Shown one piece after another: positions 25,637 to 33,720 of a stretch of DNA of 40,162 bases. Both the position numbers and the translations under genes were made by a program. The stretch's first letter is position 1; each line of letters begins with the position of its first letter. The DNA comes from F23-D06 sp963643165. Lineage in GTDB: Bacteria > Bacteroidota > Bacteroidia > Bacteroidales > WCHB1-69. The DNA lies in the NCBI GenBank assembly GCA_963643165.1, contig CAVIJD010000018.1, positions 1-40,162 on the forward strand. The letters are read 5' to 3'. The notes under the pieces were generated by a model. That model did no database searches. It saw only the letters and a program-made list of their open reading frames with translations, and was not told the origin of the DNA.

Positions 25637-26128
25637 CTATCTTCTTGTCAGGGTTTGGAAATATAAATCGTAAATGTTCTTTTCGTCTTTAGGGATGAAC
25701 TCGTTCGCGGTGAGTGTCCATTCTTGCTCGTTGATGGCCGGGAAGAAGACATCGGCGGTGAATGGGGACAGGATGCGGGTGAGGTGGAGGGTTTGGGCAT
25801 ACGGCAGGAAAAGCCGGTACATGGTGGCGCCGCCCATCACAAAAACCTCATCCTCTTCGTTTTGCGCCAATGCGAGTGCCTCCTCGACGGAATGTACGGT
25901 GAGGCAGTCGGGAAAGACGGTCTCGCTGAGCGTGACAACGATGTTGCGGCGGTTCGGCAACGGCTTCTTCGGCAGCGACTCCCACGTGCGGTCGCCCATG
26001 ATGACGGTGTGCCCGCTGGTGATTTCTTTGAAATGTTTGAGGTCTTTGGGCAAATGACAGAGCAACTGGTTGCGGTAACCCAGTTCCAGGTTCTGTCCTA
26101 CTGCCGCTATCATACTCAGGTTCTTCAT
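25637..26128 (-). CDS. folA: Dihydrofolate reductase
   Basis: This 163-residue enzyme reduces dihydrofolate to tetrahydrofolate with NADPH, needed for thymidylate and purine synthesis. Seen motifs are MIAAVGQNLELGYRNQLLCHLPKDLKHFKEITSGHTVIMGDRTWESLPKKPLPNRRNIVVT, with the catalytic acidic residue at the LPKDLKHF segment, and VFVMGGATMYRLFLPYA for the NADPH loop. It is the first gene of a three-gene minus-strand group. A TATCTTTG -7 element at 26155-26162 gives a very short leader. Confidence 0.93.
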   Translation of the reverse strand: MKNLSMIAAVGQNLELGYRNQLLCHLPKDLKHFKEITSGHTVIMGDRTWESLPKKPLPNRRNIVVTLSETVFPDCLTVHSVEEALALAQNEEDEVFVMGGATMYRLFLPYAQTLHLTRILSPFTADVFFPAINEQEWTLTANEFIPKDEKNIYDLYFQTLTRR

Positions 26129-26154
26129 GTTGACGGTTGCTTTTTTAGGAACGG

Positions 26155-26162
26155 CAAAGATA
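26155..26162 (-). promoter_or_regulatory. Promoter -7 element of folA
   Basis: The minus strand reads TATCTTTG 27 bases before the folA ATG. The expected transcript start would be about 20 bases upstream of the ATG. No clear -33 element is visible. Confidence 0.55.
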
Positions 26163-26199
26163 ACATAAAATTGTAACGTTCTCTTGGGCTGTGAAGGAT

Positions 26200-27480
26200 T
26201 TATTCGGCGGTGTCGTTTTCGCTCACGGCGGACACTACGCTTGAGACGGTGCCGTTGAACAGCTGCGTGTCGAGCACGTCACCGGGCTTGAGTGTGTTGG
26301 AGCCCGTTACGGCCTTGCCGTTGAGCCGGGTGATGCTGAAGCCGCGTTTCAGGATGTTGCCCGGATGCAGCAGTTGCACTTTCTCTTCGGTCATGGCCAT
26401 AATCTCCGTTTCCCGTTTCAGTCGGCGGAGTGGCTCTGAAGAGGTTTTGCCGGCATACAGGCTGAGCAGGTCTTTGGCACTCTGCAGTCTGCTTTGCGCC
26501 AGATTGGAGATCCTCGCGGCCGTGAGGTTGAGGCTGCTGAGGTTCTTTTGCAGCACAACGTTCGCTTTTTGGAGGCTGACTTGGCAGGTTTGCAGTTTTT
26601 CGTCAAAACGGCGGAAACAGTCGATGAGGGCGAAGGCCACGTCGGTGGGGGTTATGAAGTTGGTATGTGCTACCATGTCGGTGATACTCAAGTTGGTGGA
26701 GTGTCCGATGCCGGTGAGCACGGGCAGCGGAAAGGTGGCCACAGGGTAGGCAATGCGGTAGTCGTCGTAGCAGTTGAGCCCAACGTCGCCGCCCCCGCCG
26801 CGCACGATGGTGACGCAGTCAAACTCATCCCGCCGTGCCGCAATGGCCGTCAGGCAGGCGGTGATGCCCTCTATGGCGCGCTCACCCTGCAGTATGGAGG
26901 GAAACAGTGTGGTGGAAAAACGGTACCCGTAACGGTTGCCGTTGAGCGTGGCGATGAAGTCGCTGTAGCCTTTGCTGCTGTCAACGGAGATGACCGCTAT
27001 CCGCTTGGGCAGCAGTGGCAACGTTAGGGTTTTGTTCTGCCCGAAGACCCCCTCTTTCTTGAGCCGCGCAATGACGGCATTGCGGTTTTTCATAATCTCG
27101 CCCAACGTGTAGGTGGGCTCGATGTCCTGGATGTGCAACGCCAAGCCATGTTTTGGGCTGTATTCGACAGAGGCCAGACACAAAATGCTGATGTTCTCCT
27201 TGATGGGCTCGCCCGTAATCTGCAGAAAGCGCTCGTTGATGTTGCTGAAATTCTGCCTCCAGATGACGGCGCGCATCTCGGCCTTGATTTCTTTGCCCTC
27301 TTTTTCTACCAGTTCGGGATAGCAGTGTCCCGTTTTTTTGTAGTAGTTGAGTTTTACGATTTCGGCTTTGATGTAGTAGGGCTGGCGGTAATTTTGCTCC
27401 ACCATGCGGTGCAGACTGTAGGCTATCTCGGAGAGCAGATAGACTTTGTGGCCGTTGAATGTTTCCCTTTCTTTTTCCAT
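26200..27480 (-). CDS. xseA: Exodeoxyribonuclease VII large subunit
   Basis: This 426-residue nuclease subunit cuts single-stranded DNA to short oligonucleotides in repair. The N-terminal OB-fold is at about 1-115 (YYIKAEIVKLNYYKKTGHCYPELVEKEG). The catalytic core includes KRIAVISVDSSKGYSDF, CVTIVRGGGG and GIGHSTNLSITDMVAHTNFITPTDVA, and a helical C-terminus follows. The core motif differs from the classical GHExDxTxxD form, as I recall for Bacteroidetes, so metal ligands may be spaced differently. The small subunit xseB is not in this window. It lies 30 bases after pyrC and is probably co-transcribed. Confidence 0.88.
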   Translation of the reverse strand: MEKERETFNGHKVYLLSEIAYSLHRMVEQNYRQPYYIKAEIVKLNYYKKTGHCYPELVEKEGKEIKAEMRAVIWRQNFSNINERFLQITGEPIKENISILCLASVEYSPKHGLALHIQDIEPTYTLGEIMKNRNAVIARLKKEGVFGQNKTLTLPLLPKRIAVISVDSSKGYSDFIATLNGNRYGYRFSTTLFPSILQGERAIEGITACLTAIAARRDEFDCVTIVRGGGGDVGLNCYDDYRIAYPVATFPLPVLTGIGHSTNLSITDMVAHTNFITPTDVAFALIDCFRRFDEKLQTCQVSLQKANVVLQKNLSSLNLTAARISNLAQSRLQSAKDLLSLYAGKTSSEPLRRLKRETEIMAMTEEKVQLLHPGNILKRGFSITRLNGKAVTGSNTLKPGDVLDTQLFNGTVSSVVSAVSENDTAE

Positions 27481-27510
27481 CGTCTGAAATGATGTGCGTT
27501 GTGGGCTCTG

Positions 27511-28686
27511 TCAGGCCTCAAAAACAGGCACTCCGTCCATGTAGGTTTTGAGGATGCGTCCATAGACAGTTTCGCCGTCAAACGGGGTGTTCTTGCCCCG
27601 CGAGGCAAAGTCGGCAGCCTTGATGCGGTAGGGCTCGTTGAGGTCAACCAACACAAAGTCGGCGGCCATGCCCGTGCGGAAGCGGCCTTTGTTGAGGTGC
27701 ATCATGGCGGAGGGGGTTGTGGCCATCAGTTTCGCCAGTTGTTGGAGGTTCAGGAAGCCTCCTTTTACCAACTTGGTATAGCAGAGCGGGAAGGCGGTTT
27801 CGATGCCGGAGATGCCGTTGGCGCCGGCGGCCTTGTCTTCGGGGGTGTGCGGGGCATGGTCGGTGCTGATGGTGTCGGCGGTGCCGTCCTGTAAAGCCTT
27901 GACGAGCGCCTTGATGTCGTCGTCGGTGCGGAACGGCGGCGCCACGCGGTAGCGGTTGGCCTGCTCGGCGTTCCAATAGATGTGGTGCGGGGTAATCTCG
28001 CACGACACCCGCAGGCCTTTGCGCTTGGCGGCGGCTATGGCCTCTATCGACTCGCGTGTGCTCACATGACAGAAGTGGATGGCGCCGCCCGTCTTGGCGC
28101 ACAGTTCTATGTCTCTGAATGTCATAGCGTTCTCTGCCATACGCAGGTCTTGCGGACTGTAGCGGGCATCTTCTTCGTGAGCCATGATGAGGAAGTTTTT
28201 CTCTTTGCAGATCTTGAAAATCTCTTCCATCACGTCGGAGCGGTTCACGCCCTTGCCGTCGTCAGACACAAAAGGCACACTGCCGGCTTCGAGGCGGCGC
28301 AGGTGCGAGCAGTCGTCGCCCTTCTCGTCAATAGTCATGCTGATGCATTGGTTGGCTCTGACAAGGTTAAGTTGCGCAATGCGGCGTTCCACATCGCGGG
28401 CCTGCTCCAGGCTGCTGACTACGGGGTTGGTGTTAGGCATCAGGTTGACGGCCGTGTAGCCGCCGCGCACTGCCGCGCGGCTGCCCGAGACGATGTCTTC
28501 TTTGTAGGTGAAGCCGGGGTCGCGGAAGTGGGCGTGCAGGTCGGTGAATGCCGGAAGCAACACGGGCATTTCCGGGGCGGCCGCGCCCTCACGGAGGTCT
28601 ATGCGGCTGATGACACCGTTCTCGACGGAGATGTCCGCAATGGCGTCCAGCGCATCGTCCACAATATGAACGTGTTCTAAGGTCAT
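27511..28686 (-). CDS. pyrC: Dihydroorotase
   Basis: This 391-residue amidohydrolase closes carbamoyl-aspartate to dihydroorotate in pyrimidine synthesis. Metal and active-site motifs are DLHAHFRDPG (HxH), NLMPNTNPVV, PFVSDDGKGV, a histidine at IHFCHVSTRE and STDHAPHTPEDK (the catalytic Asp). The type I (class I) layout fits, although it is somewhat shorter than the usual 420-430 residues. It sits between mscL (21 bases) and xseA (30 bases) on the minus strand. Confidence 0.9.
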   Translation of the reverse strand: MTLEHVHIVDDALDAIADISVENGVISRIDLREGAAAPEMPVLLPAFTDLHAHFRDPGFTYKEDIVSGSRAAVRGGYTAVNLMPNTNPVVSSLEQARDVERRIAQLNLVRANQCISMTIDEKGDDCSHLRRLEAGSVPFVSDDGKGVNRSDVMEEIFKICKEKNFLIMAHEEDARYSPQDLRMAENAMTFRDIELCAKTGGAIHFCHVSTRESIEAIAAAKRKGLRVSCEITPHHIYWNAEQANRYRVAPPFRTDDDIKALVKALQDGTADTISTDHAPHTPEDKAAGANGISGIETAFPLCYTKLVKGGFLNLQQLAKLMATTPSAMMHLNKGRFRTGMAADFVLVDLNEPYRIKAADFASRGKNTPFDGETVYGRILKTYMDGVPVFEA

Positions 28687-28707
28687 GGTGTCTCTACGAG
28701 GTTTCCT

Positions 28708-29127
28708 TTAGTTGTTCTTTTTCAGCAAGTCGCGGATCTCTGTCAGCAACTCTTCCTCTTTGGTCAATTGCGGCTCGGCGGGGGCTGCGGGCTCTTCCTC
28801 TTTCTTCTTGCCGAGTTGGGAGAGGCGGTTGATGCCTTTGATCATCAAGAAGATGCAGAACGCCACGATGAGGAAGTCGATGAGTACTTGAATGAAGTTG
28901 CCGTAATTCCACGTCACGGGGTCCATGCCTTCGCGGACCGGGAATTGGAGGCTCAGTTTGGTGAAGTCCATGCCGCCGATGAGCCATCCGATGGGCGGCA
29001 TAAGGATGTCGTTGACTAATGAGGTGATGATTTTGCCGAACGCGCCGCCGATGATGACACCGACAGCCATGTCCATCACATTGCCTCTCATGGCAAATGT
29101 CTTGAATTCCTGAAGAAATTTTTTCAT
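28708..29127 (-). CDS. mscL: Large-conductance mechanosensitive channel
   Basis: This 139-residue inner-membrane channel opens under membrane tension to release solutes in osmotic downshock. The N-terminal amphipathic helix (FLQEFKTFAMRGNVMDMAVGVIIGGAFGKIITSLV) is typical, with the pore helix GxxxG pattern. A second helix (FIQVLIDFLIVAFCIFLMIKGI) and a charged C-terminal bundle (KKKEEEPAAP...EEELLTEIRDLLKKN) follow. It is the first gene of the mscL-pyrC-xseA group and is divergent from the SRPBCC-like gene, sharing the symmetrical promoter region. Confidence 0.95.
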   Translation of the reverse strand: MKKFLQEFKTFAMRGNVMDMAVGVIIGGAFGKIITSLVNDILMPPIGWLIGGMDFTKLSLQFPVREGMDPVTWNYGNFIQVLIDFLIVAFCIFLMIKGINRLSQLGKKKEEEPAAPAEPQLTKEEELLTEIRDLLKKNN

Positions 29128-29157
29128 AATGAAGTCTTGTTATGTTAGTTCAAAAAT

Positions 29158-29201
29158 ATGAGGCGCAAAAATAGTAAAAAAAGGCTATCTTTGCGCCTCA
29201 T
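29158..29201. promoter_or_regulatory. Symmetrical divergent promoter inside a 17-bp inverted repeat
   Basis: ATGAGGCGCAAAAATAG (29158-29174) and CTATCTTTGCGCCTCAT (29185-29201) are inverted copies with one mismatch, ten bases apart. Each arm contains a -7 element: TATCTTTG on + (29186-29193) for the SRPBCC/lptB genes and TATTTTTG on - (29166-29173) for mscL. Neither has a clear -33 TTTG. A dimeric regulator could bind the repeat and control both directions, or the symmetry may reflect only the back-to-back promoters. Confidence 0.7.
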
Positions 29202-29216
29202 TTCATAATAACCGCT

Positions 29217-29621
29217 ATGAAGATCAGCAGCAACCGAGAACATCTCAACGCATCGTCCGAAAAGGTTTACAATCTGTTTGTCCGTTTTATGCAGGCCGAG
29301 TCTTTCCCCTCTTTGCCGCAGGTTACTAATGTGGAGAAGGTGGAGAACGGCTGCCGTTTCACCGTCGGCGGCATGGCCACCTGCACGTTGACACTTTTGC
29401 AGCAGACTCCTTACTCGCTGGTTTCGTACCGGTTAGAGTCCGACAAGGGGATCTCGGCCATGGCTTCCGCACACATCGAAAGCGAAGGTGACGGCTGCAA
29501 TTTGCAGCTGGAGATGGATGCCGAGGTGCCTTTCTTCTTGCAAGGCGTGCTTAAGGGCATGATGCAAAACAGCCTTGACAAGAGTATGGAAAAGATTAAA
29601 GAATTGGCAGAAAGGATGTAA
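29217..29621 (+). CDS. SRPBCC-fold protein
   Basis: This is a 134-residue soluble protein with a START/polyketide-cyclase-like pattern. It has an opening strand and helix (SSEKVYNLFVRFMQAESFPSLPQ), a run of alternating strands (VENGCRFTVGG, CTLTLLQQTPYSLVSYRLES, CNLQLEMDAEVPFF) and a long C-terminal helix (LKGMMQNSLDKSMEKIKELAERM). Such proteins bind small hydrophobic ligands in a pocket. The ligand is unknown. It ends two bases before lptB and should be co-transcribed with it, so a lipid-related role is possible but not shown. Confidence 0.7.
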   Translation: MKISSNREHLNASSEKVYNLFVRFMQAESFPSLPQVTNVEKVENGCRFTVGGMATCTLTLLQQTPYSLVSYRLESDKGISAMASAHIESEGDGCNLQLEMDAEVPFFLQGVLKGMMQNSLDKSMEKIKELAERM

Positions 29622-29623
29622 GT

Positions 29624-30382
29624 ATGGAAACGGAATACAAGATACGGACCGAGGGGCTGACCAAAAAATACAAGAGCCGGACGGTTGTCAACGACGTTTC
29701 GATAAACTTCACCCAGGGCGAGATTGTCGGGCTGCTGGGTCCGAACGGCGCGGGCAAGACCACCTCCTTTTATATGATAGTGGGACTCATCAAGCCATTC
29801 TCGGGCAAGATATTCCTGAACGACCGCGACATTACCGACTTGCCCATGTATATGCGGGCGCGGCTCGGACTGGCCTACCTGCCGCAGGAGGCATCTGTGT
29901 TTCGACAACTTACGGTAGAAGAGAATATTAAGGCCATCTTGCAGTTCAGCAAAAAGAGCAAGGAGGAGCAGCGTGATATGCTGGAGACGTTGATTTCGGA
30001 GTTCAACATACAGAAAGTGCGCCACAACAAAGGCAACAACCTTTCGGGTGGTGAGCGGCGGCGGTGCGAGATAGCGCGCTGTCTGGCCTCGAACCCTAAG
30101 TTCATCCTGCTCGATGAGCCATTCGCCGGCGTTGACCCTATTGCCGTGGAGGACATCCAGAGCATCATTGCCAAACTGAAGAACAAAAACATCGGCATCG
30201 TCATCACTGACCATAACGTACACGAGACGCTCTCCATCACCGACCGTGCCTACCTGCTCTATGAGGGCAGCGTGCTCAAGTCGGGCACTGCCGAAGAGCT
30301 GGCCGCCGACCCGATTGTCAAGAAAGTCTATCTGGGCACTAACTTTGAACTGCGCAAACCCTCGACCGCTGGTTATAAATAG
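29624..30382 (+). CDS. lptB: LPS export ABC transporter ATPase
   Basis: This 252-residue cytoplasmic ATPase powers lipopolysaccharide movement from the inner to the outer membrane with LptF/G. Motifs are Walker A GPNGAGKTT, Q-loop LPQEASVF, signature LSGGERRR, Walker B FILLDEPFAGVD and H-loop TDHNVHETL. The ending SVLKSGTAEELAADPIVKKVYLG is typical of LptB. The gene is intact and ends TAG at 30380-30382. The restriction-gene remnant begins directly after. Confidence 0.93.
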   Translation: METEYKIRTEGLTKKYKSRTVVNDVSINFTQGEIVGLLGPNGAGKTTSFYMIVGLIKPFSGKIFLNDRDITDLPMYMRARLGLAYLPQEASVFRQLTVEENIKAILQFSKKSKEEQRDMLETLISEFNIQKVRHNKGNNLSGGERRRCEIARCLASNPKFILLDEPFAGVDPIAVEDIQSIIAKLKNKNIGIVITDHNVHETLSITDRAYLLYEGSVLKSGTAEELAADPIVKKVYLGTNFELRKPSTAGYK

Positions 30383-30414
30383 CATTAAACATAAAGGACA
30401 CATTATTTTATGGC

Positions 30415-31270
30415 TTGTATAGGAGAACAGCAAGAGAGTTTGATTTCAACCAAACCGAATCGAATGAGAGCAGTATTGCAGATATATTACAATGTAAGAA
30501 AGATGTATTTCTTATAGGCTGTTTTAGAAATGATCAAAAAAAACAGATTGATTGGATTCTTGAAAATTTGACACAAGATAGTGTAGGGAAATACAATGTC
30601 AGGATTGGAAAAGGTAGAAACGGTTGGGTGAACAAGGATAATCCTCGCATATCCAATCCTCAATATGCTTTATTGTATGAATTCGAAAATGAGGAAGTTG
30701 TCTGAAGAATTCCTCTTTTTGTTATTCAAGGATTTCGTGGAGAACATTAAGAAAGCGTATGATTCAACAGATGTTGTGAGAAGTGGAGCCGTGAAAGCTT
30801 ATTCAAATTTATATTTTAAGGCAAGAAATTTTGAAGAATTTATAAAATCTCCCGAAATTGGGGTAAATAATAAAGATCAGGATTATGCGATTTATCGAAC
30901 ATTTGAGATGCTGATAAATGAAAAAGATAAAATTCAAATCCAAATACCAGCAATAGCCATTGAAGCAAAAACATATATTGACAAAACAATGTTAGATTCT
31001 ATTATTGCTACGGCCGAAAAGATAAAGAGTGGAAATCCGCATACGAGGTTTATTGCTGTAGCAGAATGGTATGATGTGAGTTTTGCAGTAGATCCCGCCT
31101 ATTCAAGAATTGATCAGATTTATATATTAAGGAAAACAACAAGAAAATCTGATTGGGCTCAAATTGACCCGGAAGTGGTCCTAAAAATGTTCAAGGATAC
31201 AATTTCGCACTTTGAAAGACCATGGTCAGACATAGAACAGAGAATTAAACATGAGGGAGTTGTGATATAG
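30415..31270 (+). pseudogene. Bpu10I-like restriction endonuclease, broken by a frameshift
   Basis: Two overlapping frames together make one protein of about 280 residues. The first (30415-30705) ends in stop after NPQYALLYEFENEEVV; the second continues SEEFLFLLFKDFVENIKKAYD and runs to 31270. A one-base shift near 30695-30705 would join them. The C-terminal part resembles Bpu10I-type type II endonucleases: the EAKTY motif (E-x-K of a PD-(D/E)xK-like site) in QIPAIAIEAKTYIDKTM, then AEKIKSGNP and DPAYSRIDQIYILRK. No ATG starts the first frame (only TTG at 30415), so the N-terminus may be lost too. No methyltransferase gene is next to it. The sequence is much richer in A and T than lptB before it, pointing to transfer. 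Confidence 0.6.
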
Positions 31271-31336
31271 AATTGAGGGAGAGAGTTTATAGTTTTTGCC
31301 CTCTTCGAGGGCAGACTCTACGAATGTGAAAGCGAG

Positions 31337-31385
31337 AACAATGAATTCTCCGATGCTCTGACAGAGCATCGGAGAATTCATTGTT
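31337..31385. terminator. 49-bp perfect hairpin between convergent genes
   Basis: Positions 31337-31360 and 31362-31385 are perfect inverted copies of 24 bases around one central base. The arm carries GAATTCTCC and GATGCTCTG. It lies between the restriction pseudogene and the SIMPL gene, which point at each other, so it may stop transcription from both sides; no T-run flanks it. A second small stem (31297-31303 with 31307-31313) is nearby. The remainder of 31271-31496 has no gene. Confidence 0.55.
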
Positions 31386-31496
31386 GAATTTCCGACTGAT
31401 GACGGCTCCGTCGTTGTCTGTTGAGAACATCTTCGGGCCGGAATACGGCACGGCTGCCGTACGAATGCAGAGGCGTTACGCGTGTTGTCCTTTAAC

Positions 31497-32213
31497 TTAG
31501 TCTTTGAGCGCGTAAGTGACGGTGGTGACGACTCTAATCTTCTTGATGTAAGGGGTGTTCTCGTCGCGGTTGTCGATGGAGAACTGACCTTGGTCGGCAT
31601 AGACGATTTTGCCGAGTTTGCTCTTGCTGTTGACGGCAAACTGTTCAGCCGTCTTTTCGGCATTCTCGATGGCCTCTTTCATCATACCCTGTTTTTTGTC
31701 GTTGAATGAGACAAATTCGTACGAAACGGGATAGGACCAGCCGCCTTCTACAATGGCGATGCCATCTTTGAGCAGTTCGCCCTGCTGTGCGATGATATTT
31801 CGCACCAGGTCCACGTTTCTTGACGTGACGGTGAGGATGGAGGTGATGTTGTAGCGGTACTTGCGGTTGTCGCTGCTGTAGTAATCGGTGGCCACGAGGT
31901 CTTTCACTTCGGGCGCATTAGTCCATATTTCATCCTCCTTGATGCCGTTGTCGAGGAGGAATTTCTTGATCTTTGCTTGTTTGTCTGCAATTTTGTCGTA
32001 CAGTTCGGGCAGGTTGTTGCCGATCTCTTTGGAGACGATGGGCCACGTCACTTTGTCGGCGGCCACTTCCATCTCGGCGAGGCCTTTGACGGTGACTTTG
32101 CGGTCTTTGTTGGCCATCTTGCTGAAGCCTGACCTGACGCAGAGCCCGAGGGCTACAATGCCAATTGCCAATACGGCTGCACACAGTAAGCGGTTGGTGA
32201 GGTTTGTGTTCAT
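31497..32213 (-). CDS. SIMPL (DUF541) domain protein
   Basis: This 238-residue protein has one N-terminal membrane helix at about 8-30 (LLCAAVLAIGIVALGLCVRSG) and a SIMPL/DUF541 domain facing the periplasm (VTVKGLAEMEVAADKVTW, LTVTSRNVDLVRNIIAQQGELLKDGI, MMKEAIENAEKTAEQFAVNSKSKLGKI). SIMPL proteins have a BP26-like barrel fold and a poorly known role in the envelope. Its leader holds copy 1 of the 81-base repeat, but no good -7 element was found there. Transcription may therefore come through the rhuM gene upstream. Confidence 0.83.
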   Translation of the reverse strand: MNTNLTNRLLCAAVLAIGIVALGLCVRSGFSKMANKDRKVTVKGLAEMEVAADKVTWPIVSKEIGNNLPELYDKIADKQAKIKKFLLDNGIKEDEIWTNAPEVKDLVATDYYSSDNRKYRYNITSILTVTSRNVDLVRNIIAQQGELLKDGIAIVEGGWSYPVSYEFVSFNDKKQGMMKEAIENAEKTAEQFAVNSKSKLGKIVYADQGQFSIDNRDENTPYIKKIRVVTTVTYALKD

Positions 32214-32251
32214 AAAGCAGTGTTTTTTTGTTGTTTTGTGGACTTCTTAAT

Positions 32252-32332
32252 TTAATTTTATTGACCTATCTGCGCCGGTGTCCTGAACCCCGTGAAGTCC
32301 TTTGACCGAGGTCCACGGCAAACGGTGCGGCA
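32252..32332. repeat. 81-base direct repeat, copy 1 (downstream of rhuM)
   Basis: This copy has only two differences from the copy at 33721-33801. It lies 4 bases beyond the rhuM-like stop codon and 38 bases before the SIMPL start, both on the minus strand. It lacks the TATCTTTG element that adjoins copy 2. It contains a potential stem (CCGTG and CACGG around a GACC/GGTC hairpin). Confidence 0.9.
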
Positions 32333-32336
32333 TTAT

Positions 32337-33689
32337 TTACTTTAACTTGTCAAGCATCTTGTCAAAGTCAGACAATAACGTTTTGTCTTGTGTTTTGTTG
32401 TATTTTGCGTATTCCGACAAAGCTTTTTCATCGGCTTGTTTGCGTGATACTTTCCCGGCGTCAGGAAGAATGTCGTGGTCACTGACTTGCAGAAATTTCT
32501 CAAGATACTCTTTCCAGTCTGACGTGGACATAAGTTGCTGATTGAGGGCTTTGGTTTCGGCCAAATCCACAAAGGATGTTGAAAGTCGTTCTAAAGTACG
32601 CATTTCATTTTCTGAAAGATAGTTTTTTGCAATGGTCACATCGCTCTTGCGTATTCGTCCATCGGGCGCATTTCTCCAGGTTGTCAGTCCCATATAGGGC
32701 TTGGCAGCATCGGCTCTGTCAAATACAATCTCCGCTGCAGTTTGGTGCGCTGCTGCAAAGTGCATCATATTCTGCACCATTTGATAAAAAAGACGGGTAG
32801 TCTCGCTGTCTTTGTCGTAATCATAACTACATTCAGCGTAAATGTCAGTGATTTTCTGGTAATAGCGTCGTTCGGATGTACGAATTTCTCGTATGCGGTC
32901 GAGAAGTTCATCAAAATAGTCTTGCCCGAATATGGTGTTGCCTTTTAATCGTTCATCGTCAAGTGCAAAACCTTTCACGATAAATTCTTTCAGAACACGG
33001 GTCGCCCAAATTCGAAATTGTGTTGCTTCGTAACTGTTTACGCGGTATCCGACCGCTATGACAACATCAAGATTGTAAAGCAGAATGCTTTGCTCATTCC
33101 ATTTGTCCGGGAGAATTCGAAATTTTCGAATAGCCTTGGACAATTGTATTTCGCCGCTCTCTTCAATCTGCTTGATGTGATAGTTGATGGTAGAGACTGC
33201 CGTTCCGAACAACTCGGCCATCCTTTTCTGTGAAAGCCAAAATGTGTCGTTGTTGTACAATACAGTGACATTGACTTGACCTTTAGCTGAACGGTAAATC
33301 AGCATGTTGGCTTCTGTTGCCTTAGACAAGTCTTTGCCGTCCAATGTTCCATGAAAATATTCAGCCGCTGCTTTTACCATTGGTTTTCGCTTGTCGGCAC
33401 AACAGACAATGCCCAAACAGGCGGCACGTGTCAGCATAAAACTTTTCACCCTGCGGCTTGTGCCGTTGCCTAAGGTTGCCATTTCCTCTGTTTCGATGAA
33501 AAGTTGTTCTGGGGACATTCCTTTTTCTGATTGCAGGGATTGAATGGCTTTGTCAACAATCCTTTCAAAGTTCCAATATTTGGAATACCCCAAGATTTTG
33601 GCGAGTATTCGGGAGTTCCACCATTCGATTCCTTGCGAGTCTGTATGTTTTATCTCCTCAAAAGGAGATTTCATTTCTTCTGTTTCCAT
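32337..33689 (-). CDS. DinD-like domain fused to RhuM-family protein
   Basis: This is a 450-residue protein with two parts. Residues 1 to about 120 resemble the N-terminus of DinD/BRO-type proteins (GIEWWNSRILAKILGYSKYWNFERIVDKAIQSL, then a FIETEEMATLGNGTSRRV stretch and SFMLTRAACLGIVCCADKRKP). Residues from about 128 on are a RhuM-family core (NVTVLYNNDTFWLSQKRMAELFGTAVSTINYHIKQI, a helix-turn-helix, then ILLYNLDVVIAVGYRVNS and LKEFIVKGFALDDERLK). RhuM proteins occur on mobile islands; their role is unclear and probably involves DNA binding. DinD is an SOS-induced protein in E. coli. The gene sits between two 81-base repeats and has its own promoter. Confidence 0.8.
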   Translation of the reverse strand: METEEMKSPFEEIKHTDSQGIEWWNSRILAKILGYSKYWNFERIVDKAIQSLQSEKGMSPEQLFIETEEMATLGNGTSRRVKSFMLTRAACLGIVCCADKRKPMVKAAAEYFHGTLDGKDLSKATEANMLIYRSAKGQVNVTVLYNNDTFWLSQKRMAELFGTAVSTINYHIKQIEESGEIQLSKAIRKFRILPDKWNEQSILLYNLDVVIAVGYRVNSYEATQFRIWATRVLKEFIVKGFALDDERLKGNTIFGQDYFDELLDRIREIRTSERRYYQKITDIYAECSYDYDKDSETTRLFYQMVQNMMHFAAAHQTAAEIVFDRADAAKPYMGLTTWRNAPDGRIRKSDVTIAKNYLSENEMRTLERLSTSFVDLAETKALNQQLMSTSDWKEYLEKFLQVSDHDILPDAGKVSRKQADEKALSEYAKYNKTQDKTLLSDFDKMLDKLK

Positions 33690-33720
33690 TTTTTGTTTTC
33701 AATTAGTGTTCAGTGTTCTC

